5,266 nt of DNA from Actinomycetota bacterium (GTDB lineage Bacteria; Actinomycetota; UBA4738): contig VAYC01000134.1 in assembly GCA_005885025.1 (NCBI GenBank), positions 1-5,266 on the forward strand. Direction: 5' to 3'. Under the pieces are notes generated by a model. It was not told where the DNA came from. It did not search any database and saw only the letters and a list, made by a program, of their open reading frames with translations. Position numbers and translations under genes: made by a program. Positions 1 through 5,266 of this stretch are shown here, in pieces (position 1 is the first letter of the stretch; each line of letters starts with the position of its first letter).

Positions 1-1
1 T

Positions 2-670
2 AGGGATGACCTCCACCGCGTGGTTATCACGGCTTCCGGCGGGCCCTTCCGAGGATGGACTCGGGCGGAGCTGGCCAAGGCATCGGTCAAAGAGGCGCTG
101 GCCCACCCAACGTGGAACATGGGACCGAAGATCACCATCGACTCGGCAACGCTCATGAACAAGGGTTTGGAGGTGATCGAGGCGCACTACCTGTTCGGGC
201 TCGACTACAACCTGATCGACGTGGTCGTGCACCCCGAGTCCATCATCCACGGGATCGCCGAGTTCGCTGACGGCAGCATGACCGCCCAGATGGCGGCGGC
301 CGACATGCGGCTCCCCATCCAGCTCGCGCTGGCGTTCCCCGACCGGCTGTCGACCGGCATCCGGGGACTGGCCCTGACGTCGCTCAGCATGCTCTCGTTC
401 GAGGAGCTCGACCGGGAGGCCTTCCCGGCGGTCGACCTCGCGTACCGGGCGGGACGACTGGGAGCGACGTATCCAGCCGTACTCAATGCATCCAACGAAG
501 TGGCGGTGATGGCGTTCCTCGAAGGGAAGGTCGGGCTGGTGCAGATCCCGGAGGTCGTGGCCGCGGTCCTCGACGAGCACACGCCAGCCAAAGTCGTCTC
601 GGAGGTCGGCTTGGGGCGGGCCGACCGATGGGCGCGGTCACGCGCCGCCGAGATCATCGAGTCCCTGTAG
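2..670 (+). CDS. dxr: 1-deoxy-D-xylulose 5-phosphate reductoisomerase, C-terminal part (cut by left window edge)
   Basis: DXR converts DXP to 2-C-methyl-D-erythritol 4-phosphate with NADPH and a divalent metal, the committed step of the cytosolic MEP isoprenoid pathway. The reading frame is open from base 2 with no stop, so the gene begins outside the window; the GTG at 20 is an internal Val, not a start. The 222 residues seen are somewhat over half of a usual ~390-residue enzyme; the N-terminal NADPH-binding domain is missing. Fragment positions: TASGGPF (10-16), the flexible active-site loop HPTWNMG (35-41) with its conserved His, Trp and Met, the substrate-binding stretch DSATLMNKGLEVIEA (47-61) with the Ser, Asn, Lys and Glu of the family, HPESIIH (77-83), and NASNEVAV (162-169) in the C-terminal helical region. 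No active-site residue in this part looks altered. The stop is TAG at 668-670; rseP follows after 40 nt, probably in the same transcript. Confidence 0.97.
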   Translation, partial: RDDLHRVVITASGGPFRGWTRAELAKASVKEALAHPTWNMGPKITIDSATLMNKGLEVIEAHYLFGLDYNLIDVVVHPESIIHGIAEFADGSMTAQMAAADMRLPIQLALAFPDRLSTGIRGLALTSLSMLSFEELDREAFPAVDLAYRAGRLGATYPAVLNASNEVAVMAFLEGKVGLVQIPEVVAAVLDEHTPAKVVSEVGLGRADRWARSRAAEIIESL

Positions 671-710
671 GGTGTCGAGCTCGGCCTTACCCGACGGAGC
701 GCGCAGCTAG

Positions 711-1865
711 ATGCCGGTCTGGGTCGGCTACGTTCTGTTCTTCCTGGCCATCCTCGTGGTCGTTCTCGTTCACGAGTCTGGCCACTTCGTGTTCGCCAAG
801 GCCTTCGGGATCAAGGTCGAGGAGTTCTTCGTCGGGTTCGGTCCACGGTTGTGGTCGATCCGGAGGGGCGAGACCGAGTACGGGTTGAAGGCGTTGCCGT
901 TCGGCGGCTACGTGCGGATCGCCGGGATGAATCCGTTCCAGCCGCCCACCCGCGAGGAGTACCCGCGAACCTTCGGGGCGAAGCCGGCGTGGCAGCGCGC
1001 GACGGTGATCGCCGCCGGGCCGATCACCCACTTCGTCATGGCCATCCTGTTCCTGACCCTGTTCTTCACCGCCATCGGGGTGCAGACGAGGTTCGTTCCC
1101 ACCGTCGAGGGCGTCGAACCGACCTTGGAGGGCAAGCCGTCCCCTGCGGCGATGGTGGGACTACGCCCGGGTGACGTCATCGTGGCAGTGGACGGCGCTG
1201 CCATCAGGCCCACCGACCAGCCGGAGCAGACCGGCAACGACTTCCGCGACTACACGCAGGCCCACGTCGGGCAGCCGATCGAGGTGACCGTGCGACGGGG
1301 GGGCCGGACCCTGACCCTGAGAGCCACCCCAGTGCTCTCGAAAGTGGATGGGAAAGAGGTAGGAAGGCTGGGCATCCTCCTGGGGGCTCGGAGCACCGCC
1401 CGCGACCGGGTCGATCCGGCGACCGCATTGGGCCGGGGCGTCATCCAGACCGGGCAGACCACCAAGGACGTGGTGCTCCAGCTCGGTCACGTGTTCGGCC
1501 CCGCTGCCCTGAAGCGGCTCGGGCAGCTCGTGCTCGGTTCGGCCCAGCGGCGAGTCACGGACCCCACCAGCATCATCGGGGCCGGGCAGCTGGCGGGCGA
1601 GGCGGTGAGAGCCGGGGCATGGGACTTCCTGTTCGGGCTCCTGGTGGTGTTCAACGTGTTCGTGGGGATCCTCAACCTGGTCCCGCTGCCACCGCTGGAC
1701 GGAGGCCACCTGGCGGTCCTCGCGTACGAAAAGGTCAGACGCCACCGCCCGGATCCCCGCAAGCTCATCCCGCTCACCACGGTGGTTGCTGGCTTCATCA
1801 TCCTGTATGCGGTCGCTGTGTCCTACTTGGACATCGTCAAGCCGCTCCCCAGCCCCTTCCGGTGA
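711..1865 (+). CDS. rseP: RseP/Rip-type intramembrane zinc metalloprotease (site-2 protease, M50 family) with one PDZ domain
   Basis: This is a membrane protease that cleaves transmembrane segments of regulators such as anti-sigma factors after a first cut by another protease. The 384-residue length is normal. Zinc-binding HESGH lies at 21-25 inside the first membrane segment (about 5-27), and the third-ligand motif NLVPLPPLDGG at 322-332 in the third (about 304-326). Further hydrophobic segments lie at about 105-124 and 353-374, giving the usual four. The conserved FGGYVRIAGM (64-73) follows the first segment. A single PDZ domain lies at about 130-210 (GLRPGDVIVAVDG at 150-162), as in Gram-positive and actinobacterial members rather than the two of E. 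coli RseP. The ATG at 711 is chosen because GGAG at 696-699 precedes it by 11 nt and the protein then starts just before the first membrane helix. In the AAGPITHF stretch (101-108), His107 stands where Asn is more usual. Its substrate cannot be told; no anti-sigma factor is encoded in the window. Position beside dxr is typical. Confidence 0.96.
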   Translation: MPVWVGYVLFFLAILVVVLVHESGHFVFAKAFGIKVEEFFVGFGPRLWSIRRGETEYGLKALPFGGYVRIAGMNPFQPPTREEYPRTFGAKPAWQRATVIAAGPITHFVMAILFLTLFFTAIGVQTRFVPTVEGVEPTLEGKPSPAAMVGLRPGDVIVAVDGAAIRPTDQPEQTGNDFRDYTQAHVGQPIEVTVRRGGRTLTLRATPVLSKVDGKEVGRLGILLGARSTARDRVDPATALGRGVIQTGQTTKDVVLQLGHVFGPAALKRLGQLVLGSAQRRVTDPTSIIGAGQLAGEAVRAGAWDFLFGLLVVFNVFVGILNLVPLPPLDGGHLAVLAYEKVRRHRPDPRKLIPLTTVVAGFIILYAVAVSYLDIVKPLPSPFR

Positions 1866-1933
1866 CCCGAACGGGGGCCAGGGCCGCCCGCACGGATGTG
1901 CCCATGCCATAGCTTCTCAACAGCCCCGTCGGT

Positions 1934-1960
1934 TTGGCCCAAAGGCCCGCGGTCTACCAT
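1934..1960 (+). promoter_or_regulatory. possible promoter for the two-component operon, in the 137-nt rseP-regulator gap
   Basis: The interval 1866-2002 is the only sizeable non-coding stretch. It holds TTGGCC (1934-1939, 4 of 6 matches to the -35 consensus) and TACCAT (1955-1960, matching the TAnnnT pattern common in -10 boxes of high-GC Gram-positives). The spacer is 15 nt, shorter than the ideal 17, so the -35 match may be chance. An imperfect palindrome TTTGGCCCAAA (1933-1943) overlaps the -35 region and could be a binding site, but it is short. I found no GC-rich hairpin followed by a T-run in the gap, so read-through from rseP is also possible. This is a weak call from base patterns only. 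Confidence 0.3.
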
Positions 1961-1993
1961 TGGGCGTGGCACGTTCTCCTGGCGGACCGGTTC

Positions 1994-2002
1994 GGAGCAA
2001 GG
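1994..2002 (+). promoter_or_regulatory. ribosome binding site deciding the response regulator start
   Basis: GGAGCAAGG lies directly upstream of ATG 2003, with the GGAG core ending 5 nt before the start codon. The other plausible start, ATG 2021, has no purine-rich sequence at a good distance (the same GGAG is 23 nt away). This favours the 2003 start, although the 2021 start would give the N-terminus more usual for the family. Confidence 0.6.
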
Positions 2003-2719
2003 ATGGACCGAATTGACACCATGACTGGCAAGAGCATCCTGGTCGTCGAGGACGAAGAGGCCATCGCGGAGGCCGTCCGCGCTCGACTGGCCAGCGAGGG
2101 CTACCGTGTGAACGTCGTGCACGACGGCCCCCAGGCCCTGCGGGCGGCGGCCCAGGAACGCCCCGACCTCGTGGTCCTCGACCTCATGCTGCCCGGGATG
2201 GATGGGCTCGAGGTGTGCCGGGAGATCCAGAGGACCGACTGGGTGCCCGTGCTCATGCTCACCGCTCGCACGGAGGAGACCGACAAGGTGGCCGGCTTCG
2301 CCGTGGGCGCGGACGACTACCTGACCAAGCCGTTCAGCCTTCGCGAGCTGGCCGCCCGGGTGAAGGCCATCCTTCGGCGAATGGAGCGCATCCGCCAGAC
2401 CAGCCCCACCGAGCCCATGAACCGATTCGACCTGATGGTGGATCCCGCCCGCCGCCGCGTCGTGAAAGGACCGGACGAGGTCCCCCTCACCCCTCTCGAG
2501 TTCGAGATCCTCCTGACGCTGGCCCGCAGCCCCGGCGTGGTCTTCAGCCGCGACCAGCTGATGGACCGCGTGTGGGGATACCGGGACTACGCAGGAGGCC
2601 GGGTGGTCGACTCACACGTGGCGCGCATCCGGCGCAAACTGGGCGACGAAGCCGGCGAGCCCCGCTACATCCGAACCGTGCACGGCGTCGGGTATGCGTT
2701 CCGGGAGGACGGACTCTGA
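2003..2719 (+). CDS. OmpR/PhoB-family two-component response regulator
   Basis: A cytosolic DNA-binding response regulator, 238 residues from ATG 2003 (232 from ATG 2021, which gives MTGKSILVVEDE). The receiver domain covers about 9-127: acidic pocket VVEDEE (14-19), phospho-acceptor Asp60 in VLDLMLPGMDG, the switch Thr87 in MLTAR and the conserved Lys109 in LTKPF, all intact. The C-terminal winged-helix DNA-binding domain covers about 137-236, with LTPLEFEILLTL (162-173), VFSRDQLMDRVWG (180-192), the recognition-helix region VVDSHVARIRRKLG (201-214) and RTVHGVGYAF (225-234). These are the hallmarks of the OmpR/PhoB class, and the length is normal. The stop codon overlaps the start of the kinase gene by one base (TGATG), so the pair is surely co-translated and cognate. 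It most resembles regulators of the PhoP/RegX3/MprA type in general build, but I cannot assign orthology, and no clear PHO-box-like direct repeats are seen upstream. The TTG at 1934 is an in-frame upstream start but is unlikely because it has no ribosome binding site and would lie inside the possible promoter. Confidence 0.95.
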   Translation: MDRIDTMTGKSILVVEDEEAIAEAVRARLASEGYRVNVVHDGPQALRAAAQERPDLVVLDLMLPGMDGLEVCREIQRTDWVPVLMLTARTEETDKVAGFAVGADDYLTKPFSLRELAARVKAILRRMERIRQTSPTEPMNRFDLMVDPARRRVVKGPDEVPLTPLEFEILLTLARSPGVVFSRDQLMDRVWGYRDYAGGRVVDSHVARIRRKLGDEAGEPRYIRTVHGVGYAFREDGL

Positions 2720-4206
2720 TGGCCATGCGCCCCCTGGACCGGTTGCCTTCCATCCGGGCAAAGCTCGGCTCGGTCATCGTGTTCGCCGTCGCGGTCACGA
2801 TCCTCATCCTGTACATCGCGATGGGTTTCGCGCTGCGTCGTTCCGAGCGAGACCGGGAGTTCCGGGAATTGCTCGGGGAGGCCAGGGGGGTGGCGGCCCT
2901 CGCCTTCACTTCGACGGGCACGCCGTCAAAGTCGCTCTCCCAGCGCATCGGACAGGTGCCGAACTCGGTGGTGGTCGTCGACGCGAACGGCCGGCCCCTC
3001 GCCGGGAAGCTCACCGTCCCGGTCACCGTCCCTCGAGCGCTCGACGGATATGTCACAGGCACGGTGGGGACGCAGGAGTATCTGGGCGTGCCGGTGGTGC
3101 GGCAGCACGCGGTCGTGGGCGCCGTCTACGTCGCCCACAGGGTCGAGGGAGGCGGACTGCTCGGAGCGGTCTCGGGCACGGCGCGGTTCTTCCGCAGCGT
3201 GTGGTGGCAGTTCCTCGTGGCGGGGGTGATCGCAGCGTTCATCGCGCTCTTCTTGGCCCGGATCCTGGCCAGAGGTATGACCGCGCCCCTCCGCGATATG
3301 GCCCGGGCGGCCCGAACGATGGCCCGAGGCGAGTACGGCACCACTGTGGCCGTTCGGTCCCGGGACGAGGTGGGCCAGCTCGCTGCTGCCTTCAACCGGA
3401 TGTCCGGCGAGCTGGAAGGGCTGGAACGGCTCCGCCGCGACCTCGTGGCCAACGTGTCGCACGAGCTGAAGACCCCCATCAGCGCTTTGCGCGCCCACCT
3501 CGAGAACCTCCTGGACGGTGTCGAGGAACCCAACCCGGGCCTGCTCGCCGTCATGCTCAACCAGTCCGACCGACTGACCCGTCTGGTGGACCAGCTCCTC
3601 GACCTGTCCCGCATGGAGTCCGGAGACGTGCCCCTCCAGATCGAGGCGGTTCCGCTCGCGCCGCTCGTGGAACAGGTGGTCAACGAGGTGGCGGTGTCGA
3701 GGCCGGATGGGGGTAGGTCGGTCGAGATCCACAACGACGTGTCGATGGACCTGCCGCCGCTCGAAGCCGACCGGGAACGGCTGCACCAGGTCCTGTTCAA
3801 CATCCTGGACAACGCCTTCCGGTTCACACCGGCAGGCGGGGCGATCCGGATCCGCGCTGTTCACGAGGACGGCTGGTGCGAAGTATCGGTGGAAGACACT
3901 GGGCCAGGGATCCCCAACGAGCACCTGCCGCTCGTCTTCGAGCGGTTCTACCGCGTGGATCCTTCGCGCTCCCGCGACGACGGCGGGACCGGGATCGGGC
4001 TGGCCATCGCACGGTCGGTGGTGGAAGCGCACGGCGGCCGGATCTGGGTGGAGAGCGGCTCGGGGCGGGGCGCGACCTTCTTGTTCGTCCTGCCGATGAA
4101 CGCTCCGGTCGCTCGCGGCAAGGATAAGGGGCCGCCGCCGTTCGATTCCGCAGCGCCGGACGCCGTCCCGGAGGTCCTGGCGGGGCGCGTGAAGGAGGAA
4201 GCGTGA
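2719..4206 (+). CDS. membrane sensor histidine kinase (TM-extracytoplasmic sensor-TM-HAMP-HisKA-HATPase_c)
   Basis: A 495-residue transmembrane kinase that should autophosphorylate on His and pass the phosphate to the regulator encoded just before it. Order of parts: membrane helix 1 (about 16-37); an extracytoplasmic region (about 38-162) with PAS/Cache-like strands such as NSVVVVDANGRPLAG (82-96) and VVGAVYVAH (132-140); helix 2 (about 163-182); HAMP linker (about 182-235, with the conserved Pro190 and DEVGQLAAAFNRM at 216-228); H-box VANVSHELKTP with phospho-acceptor His248; N-box NILDNAFRFT (361-370); G1 DTGPGI (393-398); F-box FERFYR (407-412); G2 GGTGIGLAI (422-430). All catalytic motifs are intact, so it should be active. 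ATG 2719 is chosen because GGAGG at 2704-2708 precedes it by 10 nt and it overlaps the upstream stop; ATG 2725 is a poorer choice. The frame stays open far upstream of 2719, but that part is a shadow of the regulator gene. A Pro/charged tail (461-495) follows the ATPase domain. The signal sensed is unknown. Confidence 0.95.
   Translation: MAMRPLDRLPSIRAKLGSVIVFAVAVTILILYIAMGFALRRSERDREFRELLGEARGVAALAFTSTGTPSKSLSQRIGQVPNSVVVVDANGRPLAGKLTVPVTVPRALDGYVTGTVGTQEYLGVPVVRQHAVVGAVYVAHRVEGGGLLGAVSGTARFFRSVWWQFLVAGVIAAFIALFLARILARGMTAPLRDMARAARTMARGEYGTTVAVRSRDEVGQLAAAFNRMSGELEGLERLRRDLVANVSHELKTPISALRAHLENLLDGVEEPNPGLLAVMLNQSDRLTRLVDQLLDLSRMESGDVPLQIEAVPLAPLVEQVVNEVAVSRPDGGRSVEIHNDVSMDLPPLEADRERLHQVLFNILDNAFRFTPAGGAIRIRAVHEDGWCEVSVEDTGPGIPNEHLPLVFERFYRVDPSRSRDDGGTGIGLAIARSVVEAHGGRIWVESGSGRGATFLFVLPMNAPVARGKDKGPPPFDSAAPDAVPEVLAGRVKEEA
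4192..4198 (+). promoter_or_regulatory. strong Shine-Dalgarno sequence for yjbQ, inside the 3' end of the kinase gene
   Basis: AAGGAGG is a full match to the anti-Shine-Dalgarno sequence and ends 4 nt before GTG 4203. It fixes the GTG start and implies efficient translation initiation of yjbQ even though its start overlaps the kinase stop (GTGA, 4203-4206). It is the best ribosome binding site in the window. Confidence 0.85.
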
Positions 4207-4652
4207 AGTCTTCGACCACGACGATCGAGGTCCGTTCGGAGCGCCGCCATGCCTTCGTCGACCTCACCGATGATCTGCGCCGGGCCATCAAGGACTCCGG
4301 CGTCACCGCGGGGTGCGTGGTGGCGTTCTGCGCCCACACCACGTGCGCCCTCATCATCAACGAGTGGGAGGACGGGGCGCTGGAAGACTTCCGGCGCAGG
4401 GTGGAGTGTCTGGTGCCGGGCGACGTGTACTACGCGCACGACGATCTGGAACGTCGAACTCAGAACCTCCAGGAGGGACACGAGCGGGCCAACGGCCAGG
4501 CTCACGTCACGCAGATGCTGCTCGGGGCCACCTCGCACGCCGTCCCGGTGGCGGCCGGCGAACCCATGTTCGGTCAGTGGCAGCGCCTGCTCTTGATCGA
4601 GCTCGACGAGCCGAAGGACCGCCAGGTCGTCTTCCATGTGTTCGGTGACTGA
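4203..4652 (+). CDS. yjbQ: YjbQ/UPF0047-family protein (secondary thiamine-phosphate synthase-like enzyme)
   Basis: A 149-residue cytosolic protein of the YjbQ (UPF0047) family, of normal length. Family features seen: CAHTTCALIINEWED (43-57) with the conserved His-Thr-Thr and Asn-Glu, YYAHDD (76-81), GHERANGQAH (92-101) with its conserved Asn and last His, and GQWQRLLLIELDEP (124-137) near the end. These conserved His and acidic residues cluster in a probable metal or ligand pocket. E. coli YjbQ has been reported to show low thiamine phosphate synthase activity, joining the thiazole phosphate and pyrimidine pyrophosphate halves; its main role is not settled, so the function here is uncertain. 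The start is GTG 4203, fixed by AAGGAGG at 4192-4198, and overlaps the kinase stop by 4 nt (GTGA), so it is translationally coupled to the two-component system. Only 15 nt separate it from ispG. Its position suggests co-expression with either the signalling pair or the MEP genes. No sign of truncation. Confidence 0.93.
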   Translation: MKSSTTTIEVRSERRHAFVDLTDDLRRAIKDSGVTAGCVVAFCAHTTCALIINEWEDGALEDFRRRVECLVPGDVYYAHDDLERRTQNLQEGHERANGQAHVTQMLLGATSHAVPVAAGEPMFGQWQRLLLIELDEPKDRQVVFHVFGD

Positions 4653-4658
4653 CATACT
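4650..4658 (+). promoter_or_regulatory. possible extended -10 promoter element giving a leaderless or near-leaderless ispG transcript
   Basis: TGACATACT spans the yjbQ stop codon and reads as an extended -10 element: TGn followed by CATACT (4 of 6 matches to TATAAT). A transcription start 7 nt downstream would fall on G4665, the first base of an in-frame GTG just before ATG 4668. A -35 box is not evident (CTTCCA at 4631-4636, spacer 16, matches only 3 of 6). In high-GC Gram-positives a TAnnnT-like box about six bases before the start codon is a known sign of leaderless genes. The call rests on a short motif and could be chance. Confidence 0.3.
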
Positions 4659-4667
4659 GGAACCGTG

Positions 4668-5266
4668 ATGGTCTCCCAACGCCGGAAGTCTCGGAAGATC
4701 AAGGTCGGTTGGGTCGAGGTCGGCGGGGACGCACCGATTCGGGTGCAGTCGATGACCACCACCAAGACCGCCGACGTCAACGCCACTCTCCAGCAGATGG
4801 CCGCCCTCGTCGCGACGGGTTGCGAGATCGTGCGCGTGGCCGTGCCGCACTGGGAGGACGCTCAGGCGCTCAAGTCGATCGCCGATCACGCCACGATCCC
4901 GGTGATCGCCGACATCCACTTCCAGTGGAAGTACGCAATGGCAGCGTTGGAGGGCGGCATCCACGGGCTGCGCATCAACCCCGGCAACATCAAGTATCAG
5001 GACAAGGTGCGGCTGATCGCTCGCGAGGCGAAATCCCGGAGCGTCCCGATCCGGATCGGGGTGAACGCGGGCTCCCTGGAGAAGGACCTGCTCGAGAAGT
5101 ACGGGCGGCCCACGGCCGAGGCGCTGGTCGAGTCGGCGCTGAACGAGGCGCGGATCCTGGAGGATGAGGACTTCTTCGACATCAAGATCTCCGTGAAGCA
5201 CTCCAGCCCACGGGTGATGATCGACGCGTATCGGATGCTGGCTGAGAAATGCGATTACCCACTCCA
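4668..5266 (+). CDS. ispG: 4-hydroxy-3-methylbut-2-en-1-yl diphosphate synthase, N-terminal part (cut by right window edge)
   Basis: IspG (GcpE) is the iron-sulfur enzyme that reduces methylerythritol cyclodiphosphate to HMBPP, the penultimate MEP-pathway step, in the cytosol. The frame is open from 4668 to the window end without a stop, giving 199 whole codons of a protein usually about 360-400 residues long. The part seen is the N-terminal TIM-barrel: VGGDAPIRVQSMTTTKT near the start, GCEIVRVAVP, IPVIADIHF, GLRINPGNIK, IRIGVNAGSLE, LLEKYGRPTAEALVESAL and DIKISVKHS, all hallmark motifs and all intact. The C-terminal domain with the cluster-binding cysteines lies beyond the edge. ATG 4668 is preceded by GGA (4659-4661) at 6 nt, only a weak ribosome binding site; GTG 4665 directly before it is an equally possible in-frame start and would suit a leaderless transcript. 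It follows yjbQ by 15 nt, or 12 nt with the GTG start. Together with dxr it frames the site-2 protease and the inserted signalling genes. Confidence 0.97.
   Translation, partial: MVSQRRKSRKIKVGWVEVGGDAPIRVQSMTTTKTADVNATLQQMAALVATGCEIVRVAVPHWEDAQALKSIADHATIPVIADIHFQWKYAMAALEGGIHGLRINPGNIKYQDKVRLIAREAKSRSVPIRIGVNAGSLEKDLLEKYGRPTAEALVESALNEARILEDEDFFDIKISVKHSSPRVMIDAYRMLAEKCDYPL

Noticed and set aside
1297..1303. Run of seven G in the rseP PDZ coding region
   Set aside because: Could suggest slippage, but the frame is intact on both sides and such runs are expected in GC-rich DNA.
1161..1910. 249-codon open frame on the - strand opposite the site-2 protease
   Set aside because: Shadow frame with biased composition; the + strand gene is unambiguous.
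1866..1910. Possible terminator after rseP (GCACggatGTGC at 1890-1901 and nearby GGGC/GCCC pairs)
   Set aside because: The stem is only 4 bp, the alternatives conflict with each other, and no T-run follows.
1973..1995. PHO-box-like repeats (GTTCTCC and GTTCGG) before the response regulator
   Set aside because: The spacing is 17 nt, not the 11-nt phase of PhoB/PhoP-type direct repeats, and the matches are weak.
2012..2017. ATTGAC/TTGACA-like -35 box just before ATG 2021
   Set aside because: No -10-like sequence lies 16-18 nt downstream, and it falls inside the likely coding sequence.
2215..2718. Upstream extension of the histidine kinase frame into the response regulator gene
   Set aside because: The Arg/Pro-rich translation has no family features, the region is the receiver and DNA-binding coding sequence in another frame, and ATG 2719 has a good ribosome binding site.
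2926..4032. 368-codon open frame on the - strand opposite the histidine kinase
   Set aside because: Shadow of the kinase coding frame; no domain, no ribosome binding site that stands out.
3948..5201. 417-codon open frame on the - strand across the kinase end, yjbQ and ispG
   Set aside because: It runs opposite three genes with intact family motifs, and its translation is rich in low-complexity His/Arg/Asp/Leu with no recognisable domain; typical antisense frame of high-GC DNA.

Overview
The window reads entirely on the + strand and is very GC-rich, with dense, tightly packed genes. It suggests a high-GC actinobacterial-type bacterium. The supports are the gene order dxr, site-2 protease, ispG (well known in Actinomycetota, though also seen in some other phyla), GTG as well as ATG starts, and protein motifs that look most like uncultured Actinomycetota. 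A precise lineage cannot be set from the sequence alone.

Layout, left to right: the C-terminal part of dxr (cut by the left edge, ends at 670); a 40-nt gap; a complete RseP-type intramembrane site-2 protease (711-1865); a 137-nt intergenic stretch with a possible promoter but no convincing terminator; an OmpR/PhoB-type response regulator (2003-2719); a membrane sensor histidine kinase joined to it by a TGATG stop/start overlap (2719-4206); a YjbQ/UPF0047-family gene overlapping the kinase by GTGA (4203-4652); a 15-nt gap carrying an extended -10-like motif; and the N-terminal part of ispG (from 4668, cut by the right edge). All intervals are accounted for; no RNA gene, mobile element, CRISPR array or long repeat was seen.

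Two genes (dxr and ispG) belong to the MEP pathway of isoprenoid synthesis, at the step that commits 1-deoxyxylulose 5-phosphate (DXP) and at the penultimate step. RseP-type proteases cut membrane-anchored regulators and often work in envelope stress. The regulator and kinase form one translationally coupled two-component system of unknown signal, and yjbQ is coupled to it through a strong Shine-Dalgarno sequence inside the end of the kinase gene. The point of interest is that this two-component system plus yjbQ sits inside what is otherwise the familiar dxr-rseP-ispG cluster. YjbQ proteins have been reported to have weak thiamine phosphate synthase activity, and the thiazole half of thiamine is made from DXP, so a link between the inserted gene and the DXP branch point is conceivable but is inference only. 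The genes themselves belong to recognised families; I do not see a wholly new system here.
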